A DNA stretch of 64,000 nucleotides from Shewanella maritima (lineage in GTDB: Bacteria > Pseudomonadota > Gammaproteobacteria > Enterobacterales > Shewanellaceae), in the NCBI RefSeq assembly GCF_004295345.1, contig NZ_CP036200.1:1860001-1924000 (forward strand), read 5' to 3'. Both the position numbers and the translations under genes were made by a program. Shown one piece after another: positions 36,407 through 46,849 of the stretch. The stretch's first letter is position 1, and each line of letters starts with the position of its first letter. The notes below the pieces were generated by a model. The model was not told the DNA's origin. It searched no databases and saw nothing but the letters and a program-made list of their open reading frames with translations.

Positions 36407-37331
36407 ATGCAGAAGGATCGGTTTAGTTCTCTAGATTTGAATTTACTTAGAACATTTTTGGTTTTAAGCCAGGAATTAAATATGCGTAAGGCGACAGAGC
36501 GTCTAAATGTATCTCAGCCTGCAATCAGTCAAGCATTACAAAAGTTAAGATTTCACTTTCAAGACGACCTGTTTGTCAAAGTACCTCAGGGGTTATCTTC
36601 CACCCCTTTCGCCGACCAATTAGCTCAGGATATTGCGCCGCATTTGGACGGTTTGGCAACAATACTGAACGAGAAAAATACATTTGAGCCTAGTCAATAT
36701 ACAGGGGGCTGAAAATAGCTGTTGCTCCTATTGTTCTAACGTCTCTATCTGGCGCTTTGTTTCAACACCTTAGAGATATTGCTCCACATGCAACTGTTGA
36801 GCTTGTTGGATGGAATAGAGAAACCTTGCTAGATATTCGCAACGGCGACGTATTAATTGGTATCAGTATGCAGCACGATCTGATTTCAGGGGTAAAGTCT
36901 CGACAAGTTGTTGATTTAAAATCTCGGGTATTTGTTAGAAGCGGACACCCACTTACTGGCCCTAACGTCACTCCTCAGCAGCTAGAGCCTTACCCGATCG
37001 CATCGATTGTCACCCCAAGGTGGAATGACAATCGCGTGTTAGTAGCAGAAATAATGAAGCAACAAGGGCTTGATCCAAAAGTTGGCTTCCGGTCAGAATT
37101 TGTTATGGCCGTTGTTGATGTTATTGAACATACTGAGCTCTTCATGGCTCACTCAGATTTATTTCCCTCCATCGCTTTCCAAATATAAAAGCCTTAGTGC
37201 CACTTATCGATGGAAAAGAGACTAACCTAACGGTCTGCTCTTACTTTCACGCCAAACACACTAAGTCTCCAGTGGTTTCCTGGCTAGAGAGACAAATTCA
37301 ACATGTTATAAATAAGGAAAGGATGCAGTAA
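36407..37331 (+). pseudogene. LysR-family regulator with two frameshifts
   Basis: The N-terminus has a clear LysR helix-turn-helix (LDLNLLRTFLVLSQELNMRKATERLNVSQPAISQALQKL). The frame breaks at the G run 36704-36708. With one G added it runs on as RLKIAVAPIVLTSLSGALFQHL. A second break near 37180 separates the last part (KALVPLIDGKE...WLERQIQHVI). Together they give about 308 residues, normal for LysR. It lies divergent from the small barrel gene. The first lesion fits the run-length pattern seen elsewhere. The second cannot be placed exactly. Confidence 0.82.
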
Positions 37332-37526
37332 TAGAGGGTTTAGCACAAGCTTGTAAAAATGGTGTTTCTAGGACGACTCAATAACTACCGCAGCTATAAT
37401 TAACCTCTATGTATCAAGGGCTGGCGGCCTAAAGTTAGTCCAATGGTGTGAAGTGTCACCATAACGCATATTCACACTTTGACGCCATGAGTCTAGAACA
37501 CACTCTAATGGATGTAATGACTTAAC

Positions 37527-37982
37527 CTAAGCACAATCCTTACAAAGACATTGCAGCTCAATTTGGGTGTTTACCAATTGAAACTCAGCTTGCTCAATAC
37601 TGGCATTTAGCGCATCAATCACGCTAGCTTGAATACCAATTTCGGCAACCTTGCCGCAGGATTTACAGATTAGAAACTGAGGAACTTGATGCTCATGATC
37701 ACAAGTGATGTGGGCACAAGCGAGGTACTTATTTTCTGAGGACAACTTGTGTACCAGCGACTGCTCGCTTAATACGTCAAGCATGCGATACACCGACATT
37801 GGCGCCAGCGTTTCTTTGTAGGTGTCACGATATAAGTCGACAATTTCATAAGCCGAAAGCGGCTTATTGGCATCCAAAAGCACGCTAAGTACATTCTTCC
37901 TTTTCACCGTAAGCTTGGCACCATTTTCACGGCACATTTGCTCGGCTTTGGTCAGGATAGCGGCTTTATTGCTGGCGGACAT
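37527..37982 (-). CDS. zur: Fur-family regulator, probably Zur
   Basis: The 151-aa protein has the Fur-type winged helix (LTVKRKNVLSVLLDANKPLSAYEIVDLYRD, MSVYRMLDVLSEQSLVHKL) and the structural zinc cysteines in CKSCGKVAEI and CLCKDC. The region LACAHITCDHEHQ carries the Zur-type cysteine/histidine ligands instead of the HHDH of Fur. A zinc-responsive repressor is therefore preferred. It stands alone. Confidence 0.83.
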   Translation of the reverse strand: MSASNKAAILTKAEQMCRENGAKLTVKRKNVLSVLLDANKPLSAYEIVDLYRDTYKETLAPMSVYRMLDVLSEQSLVHKLSSENKYLACAHITCDHEHQVPQFLICKSCGKVAEIGIQASVIDALNASIEQAEFQLVNTQIELQCLCKDCA

Positions 37983-38173
37983 AATTTAACTCTGTCGAAT
38001 ATGTGAATGTGTCATTATTATTTCTGCTAAGCCTGACATTGTAAATGACAATTTCGCAAGCAGATGATTTCGCTCACCAATCAACGACAAACTTAGACGT
38101 AACAGCCAAACAAGGTCAGCAACAAATTGAGGCTATCGTTAGCGCATTGCACCTAAGTTTAGTGCACCTAAGC

Positions 38174-38797
38174 TCAGTGCAGTGAGCCTTCATGCTCTAA
38201 GTTAAACGAAGGTAAGCGCCACTTAAACCTGACTGCCGCCATACGCATCAAGTAGCCAACAATTAGAGTAACCACGGTCGCGGTCACACCATCAATGGCG
38301 AATTCTAATAAGAGTAGATATAAAGCTGAGGCAACTAGCGCGACAGACGCATACAGCTCTTGGTGTAAAACCAGTGGCGTTTGTCTGCAAATCAGGTCTC
38401 GCAGCAAGCCACCAAACACACCAGTTAGCAATGCTGATACCATACAAATACTTGGATGCAGCCCCATATCTAGCGCAACTTTAGTACCGATAATGCTAAA
38501 CGCAACTAACCCAAGTGCATCGAGTCGAATAAACAAGCCTTTAAGCTTGATCACCCATTTAGCCAGCCCTGTGGTAAGCACACCAGCCAGGCAAGTAATA
38601 CCCAAAAATTGCGGATTCTCAATCCAGGTTAGCGGGTAATGTCCAAGTACAATATCGCGCACCGTGCCACCACCAATGGCGGCTGCGCTCGCCACTAACA
38701 TGACCCCAAACCAATCCATTTTACGACGCCCAGCACTCAAGGCACCTGTCATCGCCTCGGCGGTGATCCCAATGATGTATAACACGCTTAGTAACAT
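38174..38797 (-). CDS. TRIC-family (UPF0126) cation channel protein
   Basis: The 207-aa membrane protein has about seven helices with two glycine-rich repeats, AAIGGGTVRDIVLG and GVFGGLLRDLICR, where the GG-R-D pairs mark the UPF0126/TRIC family. Homologues act as trimeric potassium-permeable channels, but the physiological role in bacteria is unclear. Confidence 0.87.
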   Translation of the reverse strand: MLLSVLYIIGITAEAMTGALSAGRRKMDWFGVMLVASAAAIGGGTVRDIVLGHYPLTWIENPQFLGITCLAGVLTTGLAKWVIKLKGLFIRLDALGLVAFSIIGTKVALDMGLHPSICMVSALLTGVFGGLLRDLICRQTPLVLHQELYASVALVASALYLLLLEFAIDGVTATVVTLIVGYLMRMAAVRFKWRLPSFNLEHEGSLH

Positions 38798-39002
38798 GAT
38801 TGACTCAAATAAGAGAAGAACAAAAATAAGCGCCGATTTTAGTCAAAGCGTCAACAGAGACCAAAGAAAATATGTGGGTAGACTGGTTATGAAACGAGTT
38901 ATTAAAGCTAGCTTAACAAGGCGTACACAGCCCGAACTACAAGTAACATCATACATAAGTAAGAGTTGTGCATTGCCTAAGCGTTTAGACGACTACATCC
39001 AT

Positions 39003-39482
39003 TTATAAGCTCGACTGGCGTAACACAGAATGATGAACGGCCTCGCTAAATCTTTCGATTGCGATAGGTTCAAAGCAATTAGCCAACATAAAGTGAATAT
39101 CTTCAGCAGTAACACCATACATGGCTATCACTTTTGAGTGCTGGACGATCTCCGCTATATTGTAACCCGAACGACCATTTGGGTTAGCTACAAAGTAAAC
39201 ACTAAAAAGTGCTAATTGGTTCTCAAAACTATCTATAAGCTCTGTATCATCATTATCATAGTTATGCGATTCACTACTTACATTTACGATTGAAAAATTT
39301 GTATTTGTTAAACGAGTGTATGTTAAATCACTTAATAACTCACTATTACTGGCTGGTGCCCATTCATATTCATTAGTTAGCTTGATACTACACTCGTTAA
39401 ATTTAATCTCGTGAGCTTGCAGTGTTGACGATATAATCGACACAAACACAAAGAAACAGGTATAGATAGCCTTCAAAATCAT
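39003..39482 (-). CDS. Secreted protein of unknown function
   Basis: The 159-aa product has a signal peptide (residues 1-23, ending LQAHE) and two cysteines (CSIKL and ANCFEPI). No family is recognised. It appears to be a small periplasmic protein. Composition resembles its neighbours. Confidence 0.6.
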   Translation of the reverse strand: MILKAIYTCFFVFVSIISSTLQAHEIKFNECSIKLTNEYEWAPASNSELLSDLTYTRLTNTNFSIVNVSSESHNYDNDDTELIDSFENQLALFSVYFVANPNGRSGYNIAEIVQHSKVIAMYGVTAEDIHFMLANCFEPIAIERFSEAVHHSVLRQSSL

Positions 39483-39545
39483 AGATACTTTTCACATTAC
39501 TGTATTAACTAGAACAAATAACATCGAACATACGCAAATTAAGTT

Positions 39546-39823
39546 TTAGTTAAAGTGATCGTGAACCCACAACCCTAACAACACAGTAAAATAAACGCTA
39601 AAAAACTGATCAAATCTAATATTAATATAGAAAAACCTGTTTAATTGAGAGTCTTTCTTTTTAGTAAGCACTTTATTAATCATATGCGAATCAGACGAGA
39701 ACGCCGCAGCCTGACTTCTTGATTTAGCTAGCCCTTCCCTCAATATCAGATCTTCAATTTTTTTGTAAAAATAAAGTTTAAAAGGCCCATAAACGCAAAT
39801 TATAGGTAAAACAAGTTCCCCAT
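39546..39823 (-). pseudogene. Small membrane protein, frameshifted at its start (G run)
   Basis: A 65-codon frame (39546-39743) can be extended upstream without stops to about 39817: GELVLPIICVYGPFKLYFYKKIEDLILREGLAK. An ATG at 39823 lies exactly one base out of frame across the C run 39818-39821 (GGGG on the coding strand). One added G gives a 92-residue protein with a hydrophobic segment at each end. No family is recognised, and the case for a real gene rests on the clean frame extension. Confidence 0.45.
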
Positions 39824-40078
39824 AAATCTAGTTAACTCGCTAATAAAGAAATCAATTTCCAATGTGTGTCCTCTGCGCACTCTGTATTTTAATAAGTGTG
39901 TCACTTTCGCATAGAAAGATAAGTAATACGCGTCACAGAAAAGCATTGGTGAGCCAAATTTCAATATGGATATAGGCAAATATAATCATGGCTAGATGTT
40001 TCAAACGAGTCAGTTAATGCAAGCTATCAGCCCATACTTAACTAGTGAAAAAAACGGCGCCCTAAGGCGCCATTTCAT

Positions 40079-43000
40079 CTACATATTAAAGTTAATATTA
40101 TCTATCCAAACAGCATCTTCTCCACTAGAAACACTACCGTCTTTTGAATAAACAAACTTAATAGTATTGTCACCTTCAGGTAAATTTATCTGCTGGTGAC
40201 TCCATTCCGAGGTCGTGACTGTCAGTAGATTTACATCGTTGACATATACCGATAGCTTATCGCAGCATGATTCAGAATCCAGCAACGCATCAAAGCTCAG
40301 CGTGCCAGGAGCATTGACCAACTCAAAGCTCATACTGCTTTCCTGCGAATCATCAATGTCACCTGAACGCAAACTATAGTTACCATCGGATGCTTGGGTA
40401 TCGTCTCGAAGCCAAGATGCGTCAGAATCAACAGGTGTCGACCAAACCAACTCTGACGGCTCACTTTCAAACGACTCAAATAGTGTTGTAAGTAAATCAG
40501 GCACGGAGTCTACATCAAGTGGGTCTGTCATATAGCGATTGACCTCATCACCATCACTGAATCCATCGCCATCAGTATCAACGACATTCGGATCGGTAAG
40601 CCATTCGATCAACTCAACGTTATCCGCCAACCCGTCTTGATCAGAGTCAATCAATGCCGGGTTTGTGCCATGAACATGAACTTCATCGCCATCAGACAGT
40701 GTATCTGAATCTGAGTCCACTAACGTTGGGTTAGCATTATGTTGATATTCTTCAAGATTAGTTAGGCCATCTAAGTCTAAGTCGCCTGAAACATCTGAAT
40801 TATCATTGATATCTAACCCAAAAGCAGACTCCCACCAGTCTGGCATGCCGTCCTGGTCAGTATCCCCACCAACATTAATGGCGATGAGCTTGTCAGCATT
40901 GATAATGTATAGTGCACCTTGGTTACTTAGCGCTAATTGCCCGCCAACTGGATAACTCCATACTTGTTGATGAGTAGTAAGATCTAACGCATAGGTCATT
41001 TCAGCACTGGCAACAAACAACACGTTATTTGCCACTATGATATTGCTATCCAGTTGTTCAGGCTCTGCTGACTCCCACTGCCACAGCTGACTTCCTGTTC
41101 GAGTATCTATGGCAACTATAGAATCGTGCCTAATCGCATACAACTCGCCAATGCCAACCGCTAACTGGTAGCGGTCAAAACCAGATTCTTGCTGCCATTT
41201 TACCTCGTTAGTTCGTAGATCAATGGCATTGAGCTTGTCATAGTCGTAGACAAAAACATCACCCTCGAATCCAACCACAGGCGTTTTTAGCGAATTATAG
41301 GACTCTGAATCGACAACAATATTGTAGTGTTCTCCAGTTGAAAGCTCGGTGACAACTAAATCTTGATGTTCAGAGTAAAAGGCCTGCTGCTTGTTGATTG
41401 CGAAGCCTCGCATCGCTCCTTGACTCGCTGTTGGAATCGATTGTTTATCACCATTTTGTAGATCAAACCTTTCAATAGCGTTGCCGTTGCTTGAACCAAG
41501 ATAAACGCCGTCTGCAGTGACATTCAGTGACTCCTGATTAAGACTATAAAGGCTATGTTCAACCTTGTAGACTAGCTGCCCCGAACTGCCTGAAATAGCC
41601 CGTAAAAAGTTTCCTGAACTCGCTCGGGATAGCGCATATAGCTTGTCACCATAGTAGGCGATAGATAGGTCCCAAACATTTTCGTAGTTATTACTCCACA
41701 ACTCAACACCAGAAAGCGCATCTAGTGAAAGTAGACGACGCTCATCATCGCGAGTGAACAATGCGATAACTTTGCCATCTGCAGCAAGCAGTTGCGGCTT
41801 TGTGTACTGAGTGCCATCTAGCGACACTTCCCAGCGAACATCCATTGCATCAAGATCAATATCACTTGCCACAAACCCTCTATGAGCAGCGGTTCCTTGA
41901 TACCCGTACCATGAAGTCACGATAGGTACATTTTGCCCATCAAGTGGATCTGACTCTAATAAAAACTCTGTTAAGTTACTGAAACTATCACTATCAGCAT
42001 CGAGTTGCGCATCATGGTTTGAGTTAGGGTCAAACTGATGTTGAACCTCCCATCCATCACTCATTCGATCTTGATCCGAATCGTAAGCTACAGGTGAAGT
42101 TCCATGAGCATGTACCTCATCACCATCCATGAGTCCGTCTGCATCAGTGTCAGCAACATTTGGATCAGTCTGGTAAGTTAACTCCTCAAGGTTAGTCAAG
42201 CCATCTGAGTCAGTGTCTTGCTGGCTAGAGTCCATATTAGGATCTAGCTGGTTATCAACTTCCCATTTGTCTGGTAGTCCATCGGCATCAGAGTCAGTAT
42301 TTAGCGGATTAGTTTGATATTGATTAATCTCATCAAAATCAGTTAAGCCGTCAGCGTCTGAGTCAGAATTTAACGGATCTGTTCCATAGGTATTAACCTC
42401 TTCCCCATCGGTTAAACCATCAGCATCTGAGTCCAAGTTGAGTGGGTCAGTTTTATATACGTCTACCTCATCACCATCACTGATACCATCTGAATCCGTA
42501 TCTGCTACTTGTGGATTTAGGCGTAGATTAAACTCTCTTAAATTTGTCAGTCCATCATTATCAGAATCTAAAGCAGCATCGCTAGCATCAGCATCACTTA
42601 AACCATACTGCTGCTCCCACCATGCAGGTAAACCATCTAGATCATGATCGGCAATAGCTTGATGCGTGAAGCTCGTTCTCCCAGCTAATTGAGTTATGAC
42701 TGTAATATCTTGGCCATTTTTAGCCAGCGCTAAAGGTTCACCGCTAAATGTAGTACTACCAAGCAAACCATAATCATCTGTCGACCAAAACTGCAGCTTG
42801 CCTGAGTGGCTATCGCCTAACTGAGTCTGAGTTACAATGGTATCTTTTAGCCACAGTATATCTGTCGCTTCAACATCTAAATCCCCTAATAAGGTCAAGT
42901 CATCGGCATCGTATATCTGCCCTGAACCCAATATGACTTTCGATTTATCAAACGACAACTTAATTGGGTGACGTATGCCATCACTGCTGTGGTACGGAGT

Positions 43001-45238
43001 TTCGCCTTCTGCAACAATTTCCCCCGTCAATTGATCAATTTCCTCAAAGTGAAGATCATTTGGCGAGGTGCCATCACGTAAAAAGTAAACCCTATTGTTT
43101 GAGCTATTCCACTCATATCCTCGAGAATAACGGTTCCAATCTTCGCTTGCGGTTACCTGCCCTTGAGCATTGAATATAGTATGAGTTGCCCAAGCACCAG
43201 AGTAATCTTGAGCAAGTACAAAGTTACCTACACTTTCTAGGCCTCCGATGCCCATGGACATAGACGCAAACTCGTGAATTTGTGCACTATCATTTAAATC
43301 AACATAATGAATAGCACCAGACTCATCTCCAAGGTATAAACGCTCATGAGCCGCTGAGTATGCCATTTGGGTCGGCGTCATAAGCTCTTCAGTCATGGGC
43401 TGACGTAAATGGATTGGGTTAGTAAAGCCATTAACACTAGCTGACCAAGGATAAATTGTGCTTCCGGCCAACATGTAAATAGTCCCTTCACCATCATCGA
43501 CAATTTGCGTTGCGACAAAATTGGGAATTTGCTGCTCAATATTACATACACCGCCACTACCATGCTCTGCGAGCCAACAAGCTGAATCTTGAGGAAATGC
43601 ATCTAGCATTAAGCCGGTAACACTTGAAGATTGATCGTAACCGTCATGCCACTGATCTGGATACCCATCATTGTCTGAATCGACTGATGCTGCAGGATCA
43701 TTTGGAAACGCATCCTGTAAGTTGCTAGAGCCATCTCCGTCGGTATCATCACTTGGAGTGTAACTATTAATCTTAATTCCAGTTTCAGTACTAGTAATAA
43801 TCAAATTCTCATTACTACTAAACAATGACTGCAGGTAGCCACCTTCAAACGTTCTATATTCATCCTTGGTAAAGCTGGTATTACGATGATAAACACGGGT
43901 TTGACCTTCTTTCACTTCTAGCGTGATTAAACCACCTTGAACGGTCCAAAATCCGTCCTCAGGTTCCTCTGACACACTACCTGAATACGTTAACGTGGAT
44001 GCGGTATAGATATCACCGCTACCTAACATCACGCGAGCACCGTCTTCAGACAGAATAATTGGGCCGTAAATATTATAGTCACCATGATGTGGGGAATCTT
44101 GAGAGTCGCCAAATGAGCCCGAGGCAGGGTCTAGCTCTGTGTACATGATATCGTTTGGAGAGATACCGTCTCTAAAATGATAAAGCCGTTGAGATTGGCT
44201 ATTCCAAGTAACATTCTCACCACGACTAAAGTAGTTGTGCTCAGGAGCCTCGGCCAACACAGTGCCACTTTGTGTCAACAGTACCGATTGCTTTTGATAA
44301 TTAGCACCATAGTTAACAAGCAAACGAGAGTCCGTTTCCACCAAATGGAATGCAGGCTCTGCTAGCGTTGTATATTCATTTAACGTTGAGTCTTCAACGT
44401 ATTTGAGGGAGGTGTTTTCAAATGCGAGATATAAACGTTCATGCTTTGGCGCATAAACCATTGCAGTGACAGGGCTATCACCTAGCTCAATCACACCTGT
44501 AAAATGCTTCGTTTGCGTGTCGTACTCAAACAACTGGCTCCGACTAGGATCCGCGAAATAAATTACACCATCAGCAACACCATCGATATAAGAATTGGGC
44601 TGCTGAGCCAACCAAGTAAGGTAACATTGCTGACCATTGCCATCATTCTCGGCATAACACGAGGCGTCAGTAACATAGAAGTCAGAATTATCTCCAACGC
44701 CATCACCGTCTGTATCGATACTCTCATTAGCATCTAATGGGAAGGCATCATCTTCATCGTTAATACCATCGCCATCATCATCGTCATCTGCATTATTGCC
44801 AATACCGTCGCCGTCAGTATCAAGCGTTTCGGTTGCATCTAACGGAAAAGCATCCTCATCATCATTTGCACCGTCACCATCATCGTCATCATCTGCGTTG
44901 TTACCAATACCGTCGCCATCTGTATCCAGCGTTTCAGTTGCATCTAGCGGGAACGCATCCTCGACGTCATTTACGCCATCCCCATCATCATCTGGATCTG
45001 CATTATTGCCGACACCATCTTTGTCGAAATCCGCTGACTCGTCCTTATCTAATGGGAAGGCATCGTCTACATCAAGCACACCGTCATTATCATCATCAGT
45101 GTCTTGAGTATCAGCAATACCATCTCCATCGGTATCGACAGCGGCTGGCTTATTATCATTGGAGCTTTCACCTCCGCCTGAGCCACCACAACCGACCATG
45201 AGTAAAGCACAAAGAAACAGATAGCTTTTATTAGTCAT
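40079..45238 (-). CDS. Giant lipoprotein with calcium-binding TSP3 repeats and beta-propeller domains
   Basis: This 1719-aa protein has a lipoprotein signal (LLMVGC, lipid Cys at 17) and a glycine linker. Four blocks of thrombospondin type 3-like repeats (DTDGDGIGNNADDDDD, DSDADGLTDGEE and similar) lie at about 35-185, 500-545, 880-1110 and 1470-1620. Between them lie two paralogous propeller-like blocks (each with VYFLRDGTSPNDL or YHFRDGISPNDI, and SGQIYDA or SGDIYTA), then a PQQ-type propeller (about 1140-1450, with LDALSGVELWSNN and IDTRTGSQLWQWES). A C-terminal domain (SFESEPSELVW...WIDNINFNM) resembles carbohydrate-binding or MAM-like jelly rolls. It is expected on the cell surface, calcium-stiffened. 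Its binding partner is unknown. Confidence 0.88.
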   Translation of the reverse strand: MTNKSYLFLCALLMVGCGGSGGGESSNDNKPAAVDTDGDGIADTQDTDDDNDGVLDVDDAFPLDKDESADFDKDGVGNNADPDDDGDGVNDVEDAFPLDATETLDTDGDGIGNNADDDDDGDGANDDEDAFPLDATETLDTDGDGIGNNADDDDDGDGINDEDDAFPLDANESIDTDGDGVGDNSDFYVTDASCYAENDGNGQQCYLTWLAQQPNSYIDGVADGVIYFADPSRSQLFEYDTQTKHFTGVIELGDSPVTAMVYAPKHERLYLAFENTSLKYVEDSTLNEYTTLAEPAFHLVETDSRLLVNYGANYQKQSVLLTQSGTVLAEAPEHNYFSRGENVTWNSQSQRLYHFRDGISPNDIMYTELDPASGSFGDSQDSPHHGDYNIYGPIILSEDGARVMLGSGDIYTASTLTYSGSVSEEPEDGFWTVQGGLITLEVKEGQTRVYHRNTSFTKDEYRTFEGGYLQSLFSSNENLIITSTETGIKINSYTPSDDTDGDGSSNLQDAFPNDPAASVDSDNDGYPDQWHDGYDQSSSVTGLMLDAFPQDSACWLAEHGSGGVCNIEQQIPNFVATQIVDDGEGTIYMLAGSTIYPWSASVNGFTNPIHLRQPMTEELMTPTQMAYSAAHERLYLGDESGAIHYVDLNDSAQIHEFASMSMGIGGLESVGNFVLAQDYSGAWATHTIFNAQGQVTASEDWNRYSRGYEWNSSNNRVYFLRDGTSPNDLHFEEIDQLTGEIVAEGETPYHSSDGIRHPIKLSFDKSKVILGSGQIYDADDLTLLGDLDVEATDILWLKDTIVTQTQLGDSHSGKLQFWSTDDYGLLGSTTFSGEPLALAKNGQDITVITQLAGRTSFTHQAIADHDLDGLPAWWEQQYGLSDADASDAALDSDNDGLTNLREFNLRLNPQVADTDSDGISDGDEVDVYKTDPLNLDSDADGLTDGEEVNTYGTDPLNSDSDADGLTDFDEINQYQTNPLNTDSDADGLPDKWEVDNQLDPNMDSSQQDTDSDGLTNLEELTYQTDPNVADTDADGLMDGDEVHAHGTSPVAYDSDQDRMSDGWEVQHQFDPNSNHDAQLDADSDSFSNLTEFLLESDPLDGQNVPIVTSWYGYQGTAAHRGFVASDIDLDAMDVRWEVSLDGTQYTKPQLLAADGKVIALFTRDDERRLLSLDALSGVELWSNNYENVWDLSIAYYGDKLYALSRASSGNFLRAISGSSGQLVYKVEHSLYSLNQESLNVTADGVYLGSSNGNAIERFDLQNGDKQSIPTASQGAMRGFAINKQQAFYSEHQDLVVTELSTGEHYNIVVDSESYNSLKTPVVGFEGDVFVYDYDKLNAIDLRTNEVKWQQESGFDRYQLAVGIGELYAIRHDSIVAIDTRTGSQLWQWESAEPEQLDSNIIVANNVLFVASAEMTYALDLTTHQQVWSYPVGGQLALSNQGALYIINADKLIAINVGGDTDQDGMPDWWESAFGLDINDNSDVSGDLDLDGLTNLEEYQHNANPTLVDSDSDTLSDGDEVHVHGTNPALIDSDQDGLADNVELIEWLTDPNVVDTDGDGFSDGDEVNRYMTDPLDVDSVPDLLTTLFESFESEPSELVWSTPVDSDASWLRDDTQASDGNYSLRSGDIDDSQESSMSFELVNAPGTLSFDALLDSESCCDKLSVYVNDVNLLTVTTSEWSHQQINLPEGDNTIKFVYSKDGSVSSGEDAVWIDNINFNM

Positions 45239-45489
45239 ACAAAGTCCTTTTGAAAATAGTTAATCCAACAGCCATAGGAATAACCAAGAAACGCTCATAC
45301 AGAGCGTCATTCTTATTATTTTTACTTCAAGGAATGCATAGCTATCTAGCTATAAAAAAGGGAGGGGTGGGTGAATCCTTTACTAATAATCTGATCGCAT
45401 CCTTGACGTTGGCAACAAAGTTACAACCATTTAACAAAAAGTTCAAGTAAACCACTAACTTAGAATTAGCTAATCAACCAATAGATTAT

Positions 45490-45900
45490 CTATATCGACC
45501 ACTCACTGTGTAGCGGCTCTAACATGCCTGCATCAGCTAGCCATTGGTAAGCTTCGGGTAAGTCTTTGCAGAATTTGGTTTCAACATTAGTCAGCACTTC
45601 ATGGCTTTGCACCATGAGGCTTTTTTGTAAGGCAAGGCTACAAACAACAGCTTCAAACTTTTGATTATGCTTATTACCCCAGTCGTTGAGCTTATCTATC
45701 TCAGCCCACATTTCAGGCGTAGCTAAAACCCACTCAGTCATGTCGACTAAGCATGCCCAAGGTTGATCACAGATGGTTGCTGCCAGCTGTTTATACTCTC
45801 GGCACATACGTATGACGGTTTCAATATTCCAGCTATCAACACACTTAACGATTAAGGTTTGATCTCTGACTTCCATTTCAAATGAGCCGTGCTCTCTCAC
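45490..45900 (-). CDS. STAS/SpoIIAA-like domain protein of unknown function
   Basis: The 136-aa protein has an alternating strand-helix pattern with MEVRDQTLIVKCVDSWNIETVIRMC and PWACLVDMTEWVLATPE, similar to SpoIIAA-like STAS proteins of environmental gammaproteobacteria. No signal peptide is present. Function unknown. Confidence 0.65.
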   Translation of the reverse strand: MREHGSFEMEVRDQTLIVKCVDSWNIETVIRMCREYKQLAATICDQPWACLVDMTEWVLATPEMWAEIDKLNDWGNKHNQKFEAVVCSLALQKSLMVQSHEVLTNVETKFCKDLPEAYQWLADAGMLEPLHSEWSI

Positions 45901-46092
45901 TGTGCTCTCCTACTATCAAAGTACCTTGATACACAAGATGCGCTATTTTGCCTGTCCCTGCAACAGCAAGTGTGACTATGCAATACAGGGACAATACTGA
46001 CTGACTCACATACTCGTTATAAAAGTAGTTTGCCGTTAGTCGCTTACGCTTAGCATTAGTAACTTATCGTTAGCCGCATACAGATGCACGCG

Positions 46093-46545
46093 TTAGCTTT
46101 TACCAATTTTCTTGAAGTAGGTTTTTGCATGCTCTACTTCTTCAGGGCTTGGTCGGTAAATCATCCAGTTATCTTGCTCGTTTTTCTTGTATTTAACTTC
46201 ACCTTGAGCAAAGTCAAACTCATAAAACGGGTAAAATTCCCGTAAATTGAAGAACATAGCCGGCGCAAAAAATAGAATGTCTGCCGCTAAATAGCCGCCA
46301 TTAAATTTAAGCGGAATCAAACCATACATAGGTTCGCCGCCTGCTTCTGGCTTAGCTTTAAACTTATATTGTCCAAAACTTGTGGTGTTGTACTCCTTCT
46401 CAACTGCCGAGTCTTTTGTCAGTGTAAGCGCACTATCGGCATTAATTTCAACCTGAACAGCCTGATCGACACTTTTCATCGATGCCACTGAGCTACAACC
46501 ACTAATTAGTGCTGCTGCAGCCACAGCTATTAACTTGTTAGTCAT
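46093..46545 (-). CDS. Lipoprotein of unknown function
   Basis: The 150-aa product carries a lipoprotein signal (AALISGCSS, lipid Cys at 16). A region with a hydrophobic segment follows (GGYLAADILFFAPAMFFNLREFYPFYEFDF). This resembles a group of small lipoproteins with a short C-terminal hydrophobic anchor. It lies 49 bp after a DUF3012 lipoprotein gene on the same strand. Confidence 0.68.
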   Translation of the reverse strand: MTNKLIAVAAAALISGCSSVASMKSVDQAVQVEINADSALTLTKDSAVEKEYNTTSFGQYKFKAKPEAGGEPMYGLIPLKFNGGYLAADILFFAPAMFFNLREFYPFYEFDFAQGEVKYKKNEQDNWMIYRPSPEEVEHAKTYFKKIGKS

Positions 46546-46594
46546 TTTTATCCTTAATTTTATTTTTATTCCATATACTCATGTAAGCTTTGAT

Positions 46595-46768
46595 TTAAAA
46601 CACACAGTGCTTAGCAAAATCTGCCGCTTCGTTTGCAGTCCAGTCACCTTTTGGCTTTTCTTTCATGTCTTTACACCAGGCTTCGCTGCCCACTTCTGGT
46701 GCGCAAGCTGCAAGGCCAAAAATAAGCGCAATTGCCGCTGTCGCTTTAGCGATGTGTTTGATTAACAT
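46595..46768 (-). CDS. DUF3012-family small lipoprotein
   Basis: A 57-aa frame begins at an ATG with AGGATAT ahead. It encodes a lipoprotein signal (LIFGLAAC, lipid Cys at 22), then APEVGSEAWCKDMKEKPKGDWTANEAADFAKHCVF. The W-C-x-D-M-x-x-K-P-K-G-D-W pattern is characteristic of DUF3012. Two further cysteines may form a disulfide. Its role is unknown. It lies upstream of the 150-aa lipoprotein gene on the same strand. Confidence 0.82.
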   Translation of the reverse strand: MLIKHIAKATAAIALIFGLAACAPEVGSEAWCKDMKEKPKGDWTANEAADFAKHCVF

Positions 46769-46849
46769 AGCGTTATATCCTTTTTATTTTTAGTTGTTCT
46801 TGTATGAACAGGTATTCTGAAATATTAAATATTTAAGCGGATTGCTCAC

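Noticed and set aside
7676..36708. Phase variation at the G/C runs
   Set aside because: Most runs are only three to seven bases, shorter than usual contingency loci, and they hit unrelated genes including a transposase. A run-length error is simpler.
44796..45201. Long S/P- and H-rich frames on the plus strand opposite the TSP3 repeats
   Set aside because: They are antisense shadows produced by the repetitive GAT/GAC codons of the calcium-binding repeats.
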